Position numbers and translations under genes: made by a program. This document shows, in pieces, positions 24,513 to 36,544 of a DNA stretch of 64,000 nucleotides. Positions within the stretch are counted from its first letter, which is position 1; every line of letters starts with the position of its first letter. The notes below the pieces were generated by a model. It saw only the letters and a program-made list of their open reading frames with translations, made no database searches and was not told the origin of the DNA. Source of the stretch: Celoporthe dispersa (taxonomy: Eukaryota; Ascomycota; Sordariomycetes; Diaporthales; Cryphonectriaceae); contig WAID01000009.1 in the NCBI GenBank assembly GCA_016584495.1, forward strand, positions 1,550,001 to 1,614,000, read 5' to 3'.

Positions 24513-25741
24513 ATGGCCGCCCTACTAAACACCTTCCCACAATTCTCCCTCCTCCCCGCCGAGCTCCAGCTCCAGATCTGGGGAGTCCGCCGCAGCCACC
24601 GAGCCAAGTATGCACATGCATATGTTCGACGTGCGCGCGCCCTCATCGTCACCACCGCCACAGACAACCAGCACCGGTGCCAACAACCCCCTGACCAGGA
24701 GGATTCCTTCCCACCGCCGTTCGCGAAGCCGATGCTCCTCCTCCGGCAAGGTCCGCAAGCCCTCCGCCTCGCCGCCCCGTAAGCACAGCAACAATATCGC
24801 CGCCGCCGCCGCAGCCATGGAGCAAGAGCAGCAACCAGAGGCGGGAGCCGGCGTTTCGATCCGCCCCTTCGACATCACGCCCGAGGCGGCTGCCCACATG
24901 GCCCTTCCTGGGGCGCGACCTTTCACCTCCGACCCGAGCATGTACAGGTTCCGCAAAGCTCTGCGCGCTACATGCACTGATGCTGCGGGCGCCGTCGCTA
25001 GGGCCCAGGACGCCGTGCCGGCATCCGACCGTGCGGTCGTCGAGCTGCCTGGAGGCGGGAGGATCGCGTACAACAATGCGGCCGACGTGTTGCACCTGCG
25101 CTTCCTTACTTCTCCTTTCATGAGCCCGCAGGAGCCGGACTCCGATTCCGCAATGGACATCGACACGCCGCCCACCACTACCACGGCTGGTTCCGGGCCC
25201 CTAAGCGCCATCTTCAGGTCCTGCTGGTCTCGGGAGCTCGCGGCGGCCCTGCACGGCGCGCGGCGCGTGGCCATCGACGTGTCGCAGATCTGGCCCGAGC
25301 TGGCGGAACAGCAGCACAGGCTGGTGCAGGACGTCGTCTTCCTGGTGTGCACGCTGCAGAACGACCTCGAGGTGCTGTACCTGGTCGACTACAGCGCGGG
25401 GCGATACCCGCGCGCGGGTGCAGGGATAGCGAGGGAGCTGATGAGTAGGGAAGGGGGTCTGTACCGGGCTCTCCACGGCTGCGCTGGCGGAGAGACAGAC
25501 GGGGGAGACTGGTGGGAGCGCGAGGTGCGGCGGGAGGGTGACGTGATCCACGGCGTTGGCAAGGTGTGGCGGGAGGTGTTTGATCTCGAGAGGCTGGGAT
25601 GGCACGAGCGCCATCCGGCCTTCGTATTTGGGGGAGATGTTTGGCGAGGTTGTGAGGCTGCAACAGGGGAATTGGTTTGGCGAGGGACAGAAGCAGGCTG
25701 TGTTCAAGGGTGTGCGGGTGCTGGTTGCTGAGGACGAATAG
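24513..25741 (+). CDS. 2EXR-domain fungal protein, with two apparent frameshifts
   Basis: Member of the large fungal 2EXR family, function unknown. The ATG at 24513 has good context (AAAAATGGCC) and opens with the family signature F..F..LPAELQLQIW. The frame then breaks at the G4 run 24580-24583. With one G fewer, the reading continues IWESAAATEP into the long downstream frame. Near the end the G5 run at 25630-25634 breaks the frame again; with one G fewer it ends FGEMFGEVV..., GNWFGEG and GVRVLVAEDE, the typical end of this family. The corrected product is about 408 residues, uninterrupted. A basic Ser/Arg insertion and a polyalanine stretch follow the domain. Without correction the first frame stops early, so the gene is either miscounted or decayed. 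Confidence 0.72.
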
Positions 25742-26188
25742 CTCCGAGGGTCACCGCAGGGGCATAATAAGCATCGTGAGAGAGAGAGAAGGGGGGGGGG
25801 TGTTTAATTCAGCATTACATGACTTTGGGAGCTCTGCATTGGGAAATGGGTTTTGGGTTTGAAAACAAAAGCATAGCATAGCATGGCGTCAGGGATTTTG
25901 GTAAACAACTAGAGGAAAAGGAAAGGGAAGTAAAGATAAAGAATCAGGACTGACAGTAATCAAATTGGGAAAGTCCCATCAAATGCCTGAAGGACCAGAG
26001 GCAGTCGTCGCCACACATATGCAAAATTTGAACGGATCTGGAAAGTGAGACGCATCTTGAATAACATTGCTTCAGGGGCTGCGGTGTCAACATGTTGCTG
26101 TTCCCTCATCAATGCCTGGGCCCGCAACATCACCAGCACCGGTGGTCTTCCGAGTCACTTAGGGCAAGTGGCTATTTCTGACTACGCC
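25742..26188. other. convergent 3' region
   Basis: Between two convergent genes. It includes a GA repeat followed by a run of about ten G (near 25791-25800). Nothing coding is seen. Confidence 0.6.
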
Positions 26189-29072
26189 TCAGGCGTAACC
26201 GTTGGCGACCAACCACTCCTTCAGAACCGCAGCATCTCTCTCTCGGTAGGCCGCGCGGCCCTCACCTTGTCCTTCGTCGCCTCCAGCGTTCTGTTAAACG
26301 CTGTGGTGTCCTTATCCTTGAAGAACGCCTCGATTTCCTCCAGATCCTTGTACGAGGTAAACTTGCTCAAGGAGCCGTTGATGAAACGGTCTACGATGAT
26401 GGGGTTTCCGCCAATCTTCTGGTCGATCTGGCTCCAGTTCTCCTTGATGAAATTCCAAAGCAGCGGTCGAGCGACACGGTTGTTGGCCAGTCCGCCCGAG
26501 AGGAAGTGCATGTCGCCGGCCGGAACGCAGTCGGATGCTGGTGCGGGTGGCGAGATGTTGAACAGGAGCGGTAGGAGGGTGGACGTGATGACGGATTCGT
26601 CGGTGCAGGTGCCGAGAACGCTCAGGCACAGATCTTTACTGTCCACTGCGGGAGCTGTATACCACTCGTTCTTGAGGAAAGCAGTGGTCGCAGCTGGATC
26701 AGACTTGAGAGCGATGCGGTAGACCGGGCTCCGCAGGTCAGCGTGCAGGGGTTTGTCCTTTGGAGAAGCAGAGTACTCGGCGAAACGCTTGAGGGCCTCC
26801 TCGGTAACTCTGAAGCGCGTTAGCCAATCAGATTGTCGAAAGCACACGAGAAACCAGTCAATATGCTTACCCTGGGTGCCCGTTGACACCAGCTGCGAGG
26901 AGGAGTCGTTTCCGCAGCAGGCCGCTGTTGAAGTCCTCGCCGGCAGGGAACTCCCAGCCCACCTTGTTCAGGGCGTTATCTATCAAGCGCAGCGTAAATG
27001 TCTCCAGTCCCCTCTGGACGGTCTGGTCTTCGCCGAAGATGGACTTGACCAGGTTGATAGAGTCCAGAGCCTGGCTCAGAACACGGTAGTGTGTCTCATT
27101 CTTGAGACCCTGGATGAAGGACAGCAGGGCGGGCGTCGTGCCGTAGCCAGAGAACGCAAGATCAGCAGCCGACCCAGTGATGAAGATCTTGTCTTCGGTG
27201 CTCAGGCGCTCGAGCTGGCTACCGAGCTTCTGCAGCCTCGCCGGTGGGTAGTTGACACGGTAGAAGGCGGGTGCGTTCTTGTTGATCACGTAAAAGTCAT
27301 CATGGACCTCACGGATGGTGTCTTCCTTGGTCGTCAGGGCAATGGACTGAACGCCCTGCGCACCAATCTTGCCCTCGAATGCGAGGGGTACCCACCAGGT
27401 CGTGGTGTCGTCCTCGGGCTTGACATCGCCGGTGGACAAGAAACGCGATTGCTTGATGGTGATCTGGCCAGGCTCCTCAGCCACGGTCAGGACGGGAAAG
27501 CCAATCTTCTCGATCCACGGCTTCATCAGGGTCGGAACATCCACACCCGAGGCCTCGCTCAGGGCTTCCCAGAGCGCCTGCGTCTTGGCATTGCTGTAAG
27601 GGTGCTTCTTGAGGTAGATGGAGACACCCTTCATGAAGGTCTTGACTCCGAGATGGTTGGCCAGCATGCGTATGACAGAGCATCCCTTCAGGTAGCTGAT
27701 GGCATCAAAAACCTGGTTGATGTCCAGAGCATCACGTACGAGGACCTGGATCGGATGGGAAGAGCGCAGACCATCCAGCTTTAGGGCTTTCTCGTAGCCC
27801 TCGTTGATGAACTGGGGCCATACCTCCCAATCGGGATGAAGATGGTCCGTGGCCAGCCAGCCAGCCCAGGTGGCAAAGCCCTCGTTCAACCACAGCTCAT
27901 CCCACCAGTCCATGGTCACGAGATTGCCAAACCACTGGTGCGCGAGTTCATGGGCCACAACATAGGCGATGCGGTTACGGAAGCGAGAGTCGGATTTCTC
28001 TTCGTCGAACAGGATTGCCGTTATGCGGTAGGTGACAAGACCCCAGTTCTCCATCGCACCGTGGGTGAACTCGTGGACGGCCAGGATATCGCTCTTGGGC
28101 AGCGGGTAATCGATGTCGAAAGCCTCGGAGAAGAAATCAATGATCTTGGGTGCGTGCCACAGGGCCCAGTTGCCCTGCTCCTTGAGGCCGCGGGTGGTGT
28201 AGACGCGGACGGGGAGCTGCTTGCCATTGTACCGACGGTCGGTGAAGGCCTCGACGTACTCAAAGTCGCCGACGGCCCAAGCAAGCAGATAGGTGCTCAT
28301 GATGGGCGTGGTCTCGAAGGTCACCAGCTTCTTGCCGCCCTCGACGGGCACGGTGTTCCTGACAGGCATGTTGCTGAGGGCGACCTGGTCATCGGGGATC
28401 TCGATGGAGAAATCGAAGGTGGCCTTCAGGTTCGGCTCATCGAAGCAGGGAAAGGCACGCCGAGCATCCGTACTCTCGAACTGGGTGCTCAGCATGTAGT
28501 GCCATTCATCATCTCGGGGGACTGAGGGCGCAGCCGGAGCGGCGGGCTTGTACTGCGACCGGTAGAAGCCGGCCATGTCATGGTTGACGATACCCTGAAA
28601 CTTGATGCTAAGGGTGGCCTTGGACACTGGCAGCTCTGCATCGAAGAGAATGGTGGCACGCTGGGCCTTGGCGTCATACTGGAAGTTGGATGTCGTGTAT
28701 GAGGTGCTGGCCTTGCCGGACTCGACCTCGACCGTTGCGGCCTTGAGGGTCAGCTCGAGGACATTGATGGCAATCTCCTTGGTGGGCTTGACGAAGTTAC
28801 CAGTAATGCTTCAAGTAACGGTAAGCATCCATTTTCTTCCTTCCCCTTTCCTCCGCCAACCAGGTCTTGCAGCACAGGTGACTTGAGGAGATGAGAATGA
28901 AACAGACAACGCAACCAGAGAGAGACATAGACAGAGAAAGAGGGGGGGAGGGGGAATAATCTACGTACGTCACGACGCCGTTGTAGGTCCAGTCCTTGAA
29001 GTCGAGGTTATCCAAAGTCAAGTCATAGTGACCGACCTTGAAGTGGTCTGGCAGGATGTTCCGGTCCGTCAT
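26189..29072 (-). CDS. APE2: M1-family zinc aminopeptidase, APE2/AAP1 type, one apparent frameshift near the end
   Basis: Zinc aminopeptidase removing N-terminal residues from peptides. Exons 29072-28969, 28808-26871 and 26809-26189; introns 160 and 61 nt. The substrate-binding motif GAMEN and zinc site HELAHQ...WLNEGFA are present, as are the PCFDEP and YLKG..VIRML stretches, then the helical C-terminal half. Near the 3' end the frame stops after REMLRF. If the CC at 26227-26228 should be CCC (one more sense G), it continues VLKEWLVANGYA and stops at 26189, giving 887 residues in exact phase and a normal family end. The ATG at 29072 gives a cytosolic-type start. The frame stays open about 115 codons upstream with Ala/Pro/Arg-rich sequence, so a spliced mitochondrial leader beginning near 29638 is possible. 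Confidence 0.92.
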
Positions 29073-31846
29073 GGCTGCGCTGCTGGCGGTGGGGTGGGCT
29101 TGTCTTGAGGAACTTCCAGTGTGGACGTCTTCTGCAGCAAGGGCACAGGTTGTGTGACCCCGCGTTGAGTTGAGCCGTGGCGGCGGCAGGAAGAGGTGTG
29201 GAGCTGCAGCTGGGGCGGGAGCTTGGGCTTGGGCAGGAGCTCGGACTAGAGCTGGAGCTGTTGGCCTGCCGCGGGAAAGAGCTGCCGGGGCTGTAGCCAG
29301 GGCGCCGCCGTTGCTACTTATACCGGTAAGGGCTGCACCACCACAACCAAGAGCGGCCCGAGAAGACGTCAAGAACGGCAGGTTGTGGAACAGCTGACCG
29401 TGCAAGCGGTTGCGATCTCGTGATCCAGGAGGAGGGCTAAAAGGCTATTCTTTCTCGCCCGAGAATGATGTGCCCGCAGCTGTGGACAGCGCAATGCCGG
29501 GCGGCGTATGACCCTGCTGATGATCTCTGCCCGAGATGCAGCCGCAGCAGCCGCATACGTTGTTGTTGCTGTCAGTGGCAGTGCCGACGATGCAGCGGCC
29601 CTTGCGCGGGACACACAGCGGTAGAGAACAGCCTCCATCGCCTCTCCCAGGGATCATTTGTCCTCCTACGCCTAGTCCTGTACGTTGGCGGCGACAAGAG
29701 AAGGAATGACCTGCCGCATTCAGGAGGTCGCAAGAGCTGCGGCTGTGGCCGGGAGCCGGTACCCTCCAGTTTGGGACGAGGAGCAGGTGGTGGAGGGGGG
29801 GGAAGGAGGGGGATGCCTCGGTTCCAGGCACGTCAGCGGCGGCGGTGGCGGCAGTGACCACGACTCGACGCTCCTACAGTAACGGCTGGTGAGGTTGCTG
29901 CAATTTCTGTCTCGGATTGTTCCCACACGAACGCAGGATTGCCCAGCAGCTCGAGGGGATCATCGCGATCGGCACAGATCCACCAACGGCTCCCATGGTC
30001 AAGGCTGTATACTTTGGTAGCAAGCAGGCGGGCCAGCGGGTCGGTCCTCAAACACCTCAGCCGGTTCTCGAGCTAGGCTCGAACAAGTTGGACGACAACG
30101 TCCCTCGACAGGAACCGATAGAGCTTTGGCTCCTGGTTGCTATCATCCTTCTAAGGCCACGAGCACTGCTGAGAAGGGATAGTCAGGCCTCAATAATCAC
30201 AGACCTGCCGTCTCGTCTCGAGAGAAGAATGATTGGTGGCACCTCACTCCGGAGGGTGCGCTGGGCATGACCCGTCTGTCCGGCGCTCTCTCTCTCTCTT
30301 TCTCTCTCTCTTTCTTTCCACCTCACCTCCTCTTACTATGGTAGTACTGTGTAACACTGCAGGCCCAGGCCGACGCCATGTCTTGTTGATTTTCGCTGTT
30401 CAAGACTAGCGTATATGGTCTGGTGCTATCATCTTCCTCTAGTAGTTATCTTTGCTCCGTCTTCCATGCCTAGCGTAGCCGTATGCTGTGGTAGATTGTT
30501 GTGCTACGGCCACGGAATCGTGTGCATTGGGTCTAACGTTGAGAGCGAGAGCAGTGCACATGGCTGACATAACCGTGCAGATGGATTCGCCCGAGGGTGG
30601 ACTCGGACCCCCCCCGCAACAAGGTGGAAATCGCATGCAGGCCATCAACTCAGGGCTGTTTTATTTTGATGTGGAGCCCATCCATCCTCGTTGCCTTGCA
30701 AATGGACCGACAGAGCCGATGGCTGGCTGCGTCATTGGGGAGTCAAAAAGATGGGGGAGAGGAGGCCTCGACTGGATATGAAGGCGTGTCTGTCATGGTA
30801 GGGGAGGAGAGGAACAGAGGAGAAGGAGGAGGTGTGTGTGATGGTGATTGGGTAGGCGGCCAGTACGGCAGAGTAGCAGCACCACAGCAGTACCACAGTA
30901 CTTAGGTAATTCGCCATAACGCAACTGTTCCCCAGCCTTCTGTCCACATCCACAAGCATCCGTAAGCAGCAACTTGCTTTCCTGAAAGGTTGACTCGGGT
31001 TTTCCTGATGGAGCCTGCTCCCAAACGCAATCACGGTCAAGTGGGAGACAGTTGAGAACATCATCAAAATAAGATTTTTTTTTTTTTAAGAAAGAAGAAG
31101 GAAAAGAAAATCTGCACTGCATATTTATTTTCCTTTCGTTCATACCTTCCTTCGGCACCTGAAGACGGTCGAGATCAGTAACAGCCTGCAAGTGATCGAC
31201 AGAGGAGAGACCAGTAAAGGACAAGCGAGGCCTGAGGCGCACGGGTTTCATCCTTCGGCTGGGACGCCCATGCCCATGCAAACGCCCTACCTAAAGCACT
31301 CTGACGCCAACCTGCGTTTCCTCCTCCTCTCTCTAGGGAGCCCAGACAAGACACCCCTCCTGCACGCCCAGCCTCCAACCACCCGTTATCCTTCATCATC
31401 ATCCACCCGCTTCACCTCCTCGACGGTGATTTCCTTCCTGCCTCCCCCTGCACGCGGCCGCAACGACCCTTCCCTCACGACCTGTGCACCTTCTACGTCC
31501 TCAAAGGCCCACCACGATCGTTACCTGCCATTATTCTCGTCTCACCAGCAACGAGCCCTGGGACCGCGTCTCCATCCCTCACCAGAAGACCTACAGATTC
31601 CCACTCCCTACGCTACCCTAGACGAGACGAGACGAGACGAGACTCGACACGAGATCACCTACGGTTCCTAGATCTACCGTTCATGTGCACAGACAAGCTA
31701 CCACGATTCTTCTTCATCACCTAAAAAAACAGACAGACAGATACGACCTCTGATCACCACACGGTCGTCCCATCGACCGACTGGTTTCTCGAATGCCACG
31801 AAACATCCATCAGATCAAAGCGATATCCTAATTATACCTAATTTCT
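29073..31846. other. long divergent intergenic region
   Basis: 2.8 kb between the divergent aminopeptidase and TCP11 genes. The first 570 bases may include a leader exon of the aminopeptidase (ATG at 29638, minus strand, Ala/Arg-rich). The rest holds CT repeats at 30281-30320, a T-run near 31075 and five-base GACGA repeats at about 31621-31642. No separate gene is supported. Confidence 0.5.
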
Positions 31847-34800
31847 ATGCCCACCATGCGGCGACCGTCCGTAGACCTCGCCGAGCCCTCGCGCAACCTC
31901 GAAGAGTCCGTCGGTGCCCCTACCCCCGACTCCTTCGACCCAGAGACCTCCGACTCTCTTCCTCTAGAGACCGACTTTACGCAGACCCTCGACCTACATG
32001 AGGACGGCGACCCCCAGTCGCTTCCTCGCGCCTTCACGCCTCCCCCACACCTCGCCGCTCGCTTCTACCGTCCCTCCCAGAACCGGCGGAAAGACTCGGC
32101 TGCCTCCTCGCGACGAAACTCTGTATGCTCTGTGCCCTCCTTGTCGTCGTCCCACGGCGCTGCACAGCTGCACAGCGGGCCCCAGAGCAAGCATATTGCC
32201 AACCACCAGCGGAGGGATGCCATCTTGAAAGACCGCCAGCAGCGCCTGGCCGACCGTGCTGCCCATGTTGAGAAGGTTCGGCTGCGTGCTGCGAGGGCCA
32301 AGGAGCGCACCATCTCCCTCTCGGAGGAGAGAGCTGCTGCTGCCAAGGAGGCCCGCGAGCGGAACCTCAACCAGATCGCCGCAGCCTGTGCCGAGGAGGT
32401 GAAGAGGGCCAAGGCCATCGCTGAGAGCACCAAGGGCAAACGTGAGCTAGAGATCCAGAAGATGCGCCAGCAGATGGAGGAGCGCCAGGCCGAGGCCGAG
32501 CGGCGCCGGGAGGAGCTGAGGAGACAGCCCCAGAGGGCCAGAGGCTCTAGCCTCGACAGCAAAAAGTCCGTCGAGGCGTTGTCCCCCGTGGGAGAACTCA
32601 GCACTCCAGAGCCGAGGCCGCTCGCCGAGGATGCTGCCGTCTGTAGGCTACAGACCTGGTGGCGCGCCACAACGAAGAGACAGGCTGTCAACGCCTTCTC
32701 CCAGCTCGGCCTGACGCTTGATGAGTTCCGGGACAAACACTACGATTCGGCAACGGAGCTGATCCAGGACCAGCGCGTCATGCTGGCGACAGCGCGCATC
32801 CTTGCCATCTGTGGCCTGGAGAAGGGGAGGCCCGACTCTGTCGCCCAGATGGGAGCCGTACGGCTCTTTCTCAGTGCTTTCCTGATCTTGGGCCACCCGT
32901 CGCAGGTCCTCAGCAACACCTACAACCTCGGCGACCAGGACCAGGCCTCTTCCTCCTCCCTCGCCGCTGCGTCCGAGGGATGACCTGGCCAACCCGCTGG
33001 TCAAGGAACTGGTGGGAAAGGCCAAGGACCTCCTCATCACCTTCGAAAACATAGTATCGCGGCTGACAAGTCTCAACAACTACACTGTTCCGCCATCGCT
33101 GGCTGACGCGTTGCCCGCTGCGCACACCTCGTTCGAGAGGGCATTCCTCAACTGGCAGACGCGCGACAAATCCGCCCTGATTGACGGCATGCTGAAGCAG
33201 CTGGTGGAACTCGACGCCCTCATCGACCACGTCAGGGGAGACCAGCGTCCCCGCTGCGGTGGAGGAGTACAAGGAAGCAGTCGCGCCCAACCAACTGATG
33301 TTTTTTGTCAGGATCAAGAAAGTCCTAGGCCCAGAGAAGGGATTGAGCGTCATCCGGCATGCCCTCTTCCAAGCTCGCAAGGAGAGGGCCGCCAAGAAGA
33401 AGGAAAGGGCAAATATGAGACCGCGTGCCGCCGAGGAGTCCATGACAGCCGAGTCCGTCATGGCCGAACTGGCACCCGGTGAGCAACAAGCCACCGCCGC
33501 TGCCACCACAACTACCAGAAAGCCTCTCACGGAGGTGGAGAGGGCATTTGTCGGCGTGTCGCCCCGCCCCGCGAACAGACCAAGCGTGCAGATGGCCCCT
33601 CAGGCCAATCTTCTACCCGACAACCGCGTCGTCATGCACGAGCTGGCCATCAACAGGGAGTACCGCACAAGCGCACAAGACTTTGTTGACGCCGAATCCA
33701 AGGCACTCAAGCCTTACCTGGATGGGATGCGCGCAACCATGAATGGAGACGCCGTGTCGCGCGAGATCCATTTCTGCCAGCTCATCAACGTCGCTGCACA
33801 CATTCAGCAGAAGCTGCTACGGCTCGTCCACCCCTCGAACCCCCTCCACGGTGTCGTGGTGGACCTGCTGGATATCGAGCAGTTCAAACAGACATTCCGA
33901 AACGGGTCGTTCTCCTACGAGAACTTTTTTCTCCTCCATGGCCAACCTGCTGCCCAAGCTCTGCGCCCCCGTCAGAGACGAGCAGGTGAAGGATCTGGCC
34001 GAGAACAAGCTCGTCCAGGGCAGCTATGTCGAGCGCCTGGAAGCACTTATCCTCTTCATCGACGTCATGCTGAGCGACTTTGCCAACCTCCTTCTACACA
34101 TGGCCACTCCCAGGCTGCTGCGATCTGCGGCCCAGTACGAGGCCAAGGCTTTTGCAAATGCTGTTCAGCGGGGCGAGCACGGCTTGTTCGCAGCTGAGAC
34201 GGCATGGCGGGCAGCGAGGACCAAAGTCGTCGCCGAGACGGCGAGGCGCGATTTGGAGAACACAAGCCAGCCCAGGAACCGGCCTGCTGCGGATAAGATC
34301 TACTCACACATGCTGGTCGGCATCTTCACCCAGACCAGCCATATCCGTTACGGACAAATTCCCGAGATGCTGCAGCTCGACTTCAAGCGGATTCACAAGT
34401 ACGGCGACCTCACGCGCAACATGATCACTGCCGGCGGCATCCTCCTGCAGTGCAAGAACCTCCTCAAGCGCGACGTACGTGCGCCGTGGAGGACGGAGGC
34501 AGCGCGCATCATGACCGTGCTGGACACTGCCGAGTCTGAGGAGGCTGCCGTCAACGGCGTGATGGCTGCTCTGGAGGCGGGACGGTCGATGCCTCCCGCT
34601 GTCAAGACACACCTCCGCGGCTTCGTGCAGAACCTGATCAACGCGCACTGGCAGATGGTCAGCACAGCCCAGCCCGAGGCCAGCACGACGTGGGAACTGA
34701 CGGCGCACGACCCAAGCCAGCCGGTCCTCCGACTGCTGCTCAAGCGCCTGCGCGACCATCTCGTTGCTCACCTGACGGCGGGCAGCAGGAAGGCAACGAA

Positions 34801-34999
34801 CGCGGCGGGCGAGAAGCTCGCGAGCTCTGGCCTCGGGGAGTTTATGGACCGAGTGCGGGGCATGACCGACGAGATGATCAAGGTCGGCGCCGTGGACCGG
34901 GAGGCACACCGTCCTTGGTGGGAGCAGGTCGCAGAGAAGATCGAGTCTGAGAATGCCGGGGGCGACGTTACTATGGCCGGGAATGCCGGACCTGCATAA
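31847..34999 (+). CDS. TCP11/Sok1-family protein, with three apparent frameshifts
   Basis: Homologue of the fungal Sok1/T-complex protein 11 family, linked in yeast to cAMP/PKA signalling. The N-terminal third is Ser/Pro-rich then a long charged coiled coil (KERTISLSEERAAAAKEA...). The family core begins at CRLQTWWRA, LGLTLDEFRD and AVRLFLSAFLILGHP. Three one-base gains then split the core: at GGG 32977-32979 (otherwise a TGA follows at once), at G4 33235-33238 and at T6 33925-33930. Removing one base at each gives one continuous product of about 1,049 residues, rejoining conserved segments: LLITFENIVSRL, the Y.E.V.PNQ stretch, the HELAIN...DF segment and ANLLPKLCAPVRDE. No other stop interrupts it, so decay is unlikely. 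No intron is needed. Confidence 0.85.
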
Positions 35000-36544
35000 A
35001 AGCTCACCTCTATCTGATCAGAGGAGAAGCTACGAAGTTCATGAAAGCGCGCATATACACTGAGACGCAACAAAGGGTCGGGAACACTCTTGGTTTCCAA
35101 AGGTTGTTTATTTTATTTTATTTTCGTGTGTGTGTCCATTACGGGCGGACTGGTCAACGGGTTGGGTCATGGATCTGGGTTCACTCACGATGGAGAGTGA
35201 GAATAACTTGGCGTTGCGTTATCTTTGCTCAGGGCTTGGTCCTGGTCAGATCACGGCTGGTTGCCTTCCCACTGGCTATGGCCATCGCCGTTGATCAACA
35301 CCAGCGTTTCTTGAATTTGTGCCTGTATCATTCAAGGCCAGTCTATTCTTTGCGTATATGGAGCGTTTGTGTGTTGCCGGCAGTAATTAGCTATTATATC
35401 GGAATCCATACAATACCCCAGATTCCCTACTCTGATTTATATGTATTGACGAGGGAGGAATTGTTGTGTCTGATTCAACGCACAGCTACTACTTCCTGCC
35501 TAGTATAGGGGAGCGAGCCATCAAGATTGCCCCATCCTTGTCCCTGCGTGATATCATGGCAGCCCGCATAAAGATAGAATAGAATGTTCTGCACAGCTGA
35601 CAACAATGTTGCGGCAAGAAAGGAGTGTTTTTTTTTTTTTTTCAATAGCAAGATTCTCTCGTCTTGGCGAACGATTCCCAACACAGGTGGGCTCGTCCAA
35701 GCCGGGCCCCTCCAGCGCCAGCCCCCTTCTCCTCTCCCCGGCTCCCCCAAAACCACCTCCTCCAAATCGCCTCCTCATGCTTACATGCAAGGCTACCCCG
35801 CCATATTGTTGGAGTACCTCGAATACGCTCCTCTGATTGGGGGGTGGACCAAGAAAAGTACTATTCAGCCTTGTCTAAGCAAGCACGGCACGAAAGAAGA
35901 AAAAAAAAGGGATGAAGGATTGGGAAAGAAGCCAAAACACACGTATGCTGTACATACACACTGGTGATGACGCAAATCGCACCTCAAATCACAGCATAAG
36001 CATTCATCAAGCAAGAAAAAACAAAAAAGGCATCTTATCAAAACTGGATACCAACCTTTTTTTTCCCTCTCTTCTTCTCTTTTCTTGCCTGCCTTGCATG
36101 TGCGTTGCGTTTTTGCTTAACAATGCTCTTGGGCGGGGTGTGGATACACATTACGATTACGCCCCTTGGCCCGCTGCGAAATCGGAAGGTCAGGGAAAGG
36201 CTACAGACTTGACACGGCAGGGTGGATTCGATTTGCTCACTTTTTATTAACCTTTTTTGTGTGAAGAAGGCAAGGTGTTTTCTCGGAGGTTCTGTCATGA
36301 TCCGGTCTGCCTATTGCGTTATCTAATCTTCATTATCTCAACAGTTTTGCCTTTGGTATATCCTGTCGTCTTTCTCCCTCTCTCTCCCCCCCACTCCCTC
36401 CGCGTCTCAAGCTTGCCTCTCTGTCTCGTCTACAACTGCCCACCTTTGACCAAAACGCGTCGTCGTCTTTTTCTCTTCCACTTCAACAACAACAACAACA
36501 ACAACAACACAAACATCTCTTCCTCGTCCATCCCCAATTCCACA
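35000..36544. other. intergenic region with peroxiredoxin promoter and leader
   Basis: No supportable gene. It has T- and A-rich runs (35628-35642, 35889-35910, 36057-36065). The last 200 bases are a pyrimidine-rich leader with a (CAA)n repeat at about 36486-36510, just before the peroxiredoxin start. Confidence 0.55.
36486..36510 (+). repeat. (CAA)n repeat in the peroxiredoxin leader
   Basis: About eight CAA units in the predicted 5' untranslated leader, 35 bases ahead of the ATG at 36545. Such unstructured CA-rich leaders are common in highly expressed fungal genes. Confidence 0.85.

Noticed and set aside
24525..25352. 275-codon open frame on the minus strand
   Set aside because: Antisense to the 2EXR gene; the plus strand carries the family signatures at both ends.
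26753..27784. 343-codon open frame on the plus strand
   Set aside because: Fully antisense to the M1 aminopeptidase, whose zinc motifs prove the minus strand.
32977..33930. Programmed ribosomal frameshifting in TCP11
   Set aside because: Three separate sites without slippery heptamers or conserved structures, and similar breaks in unrelated genes, point to base-count error.
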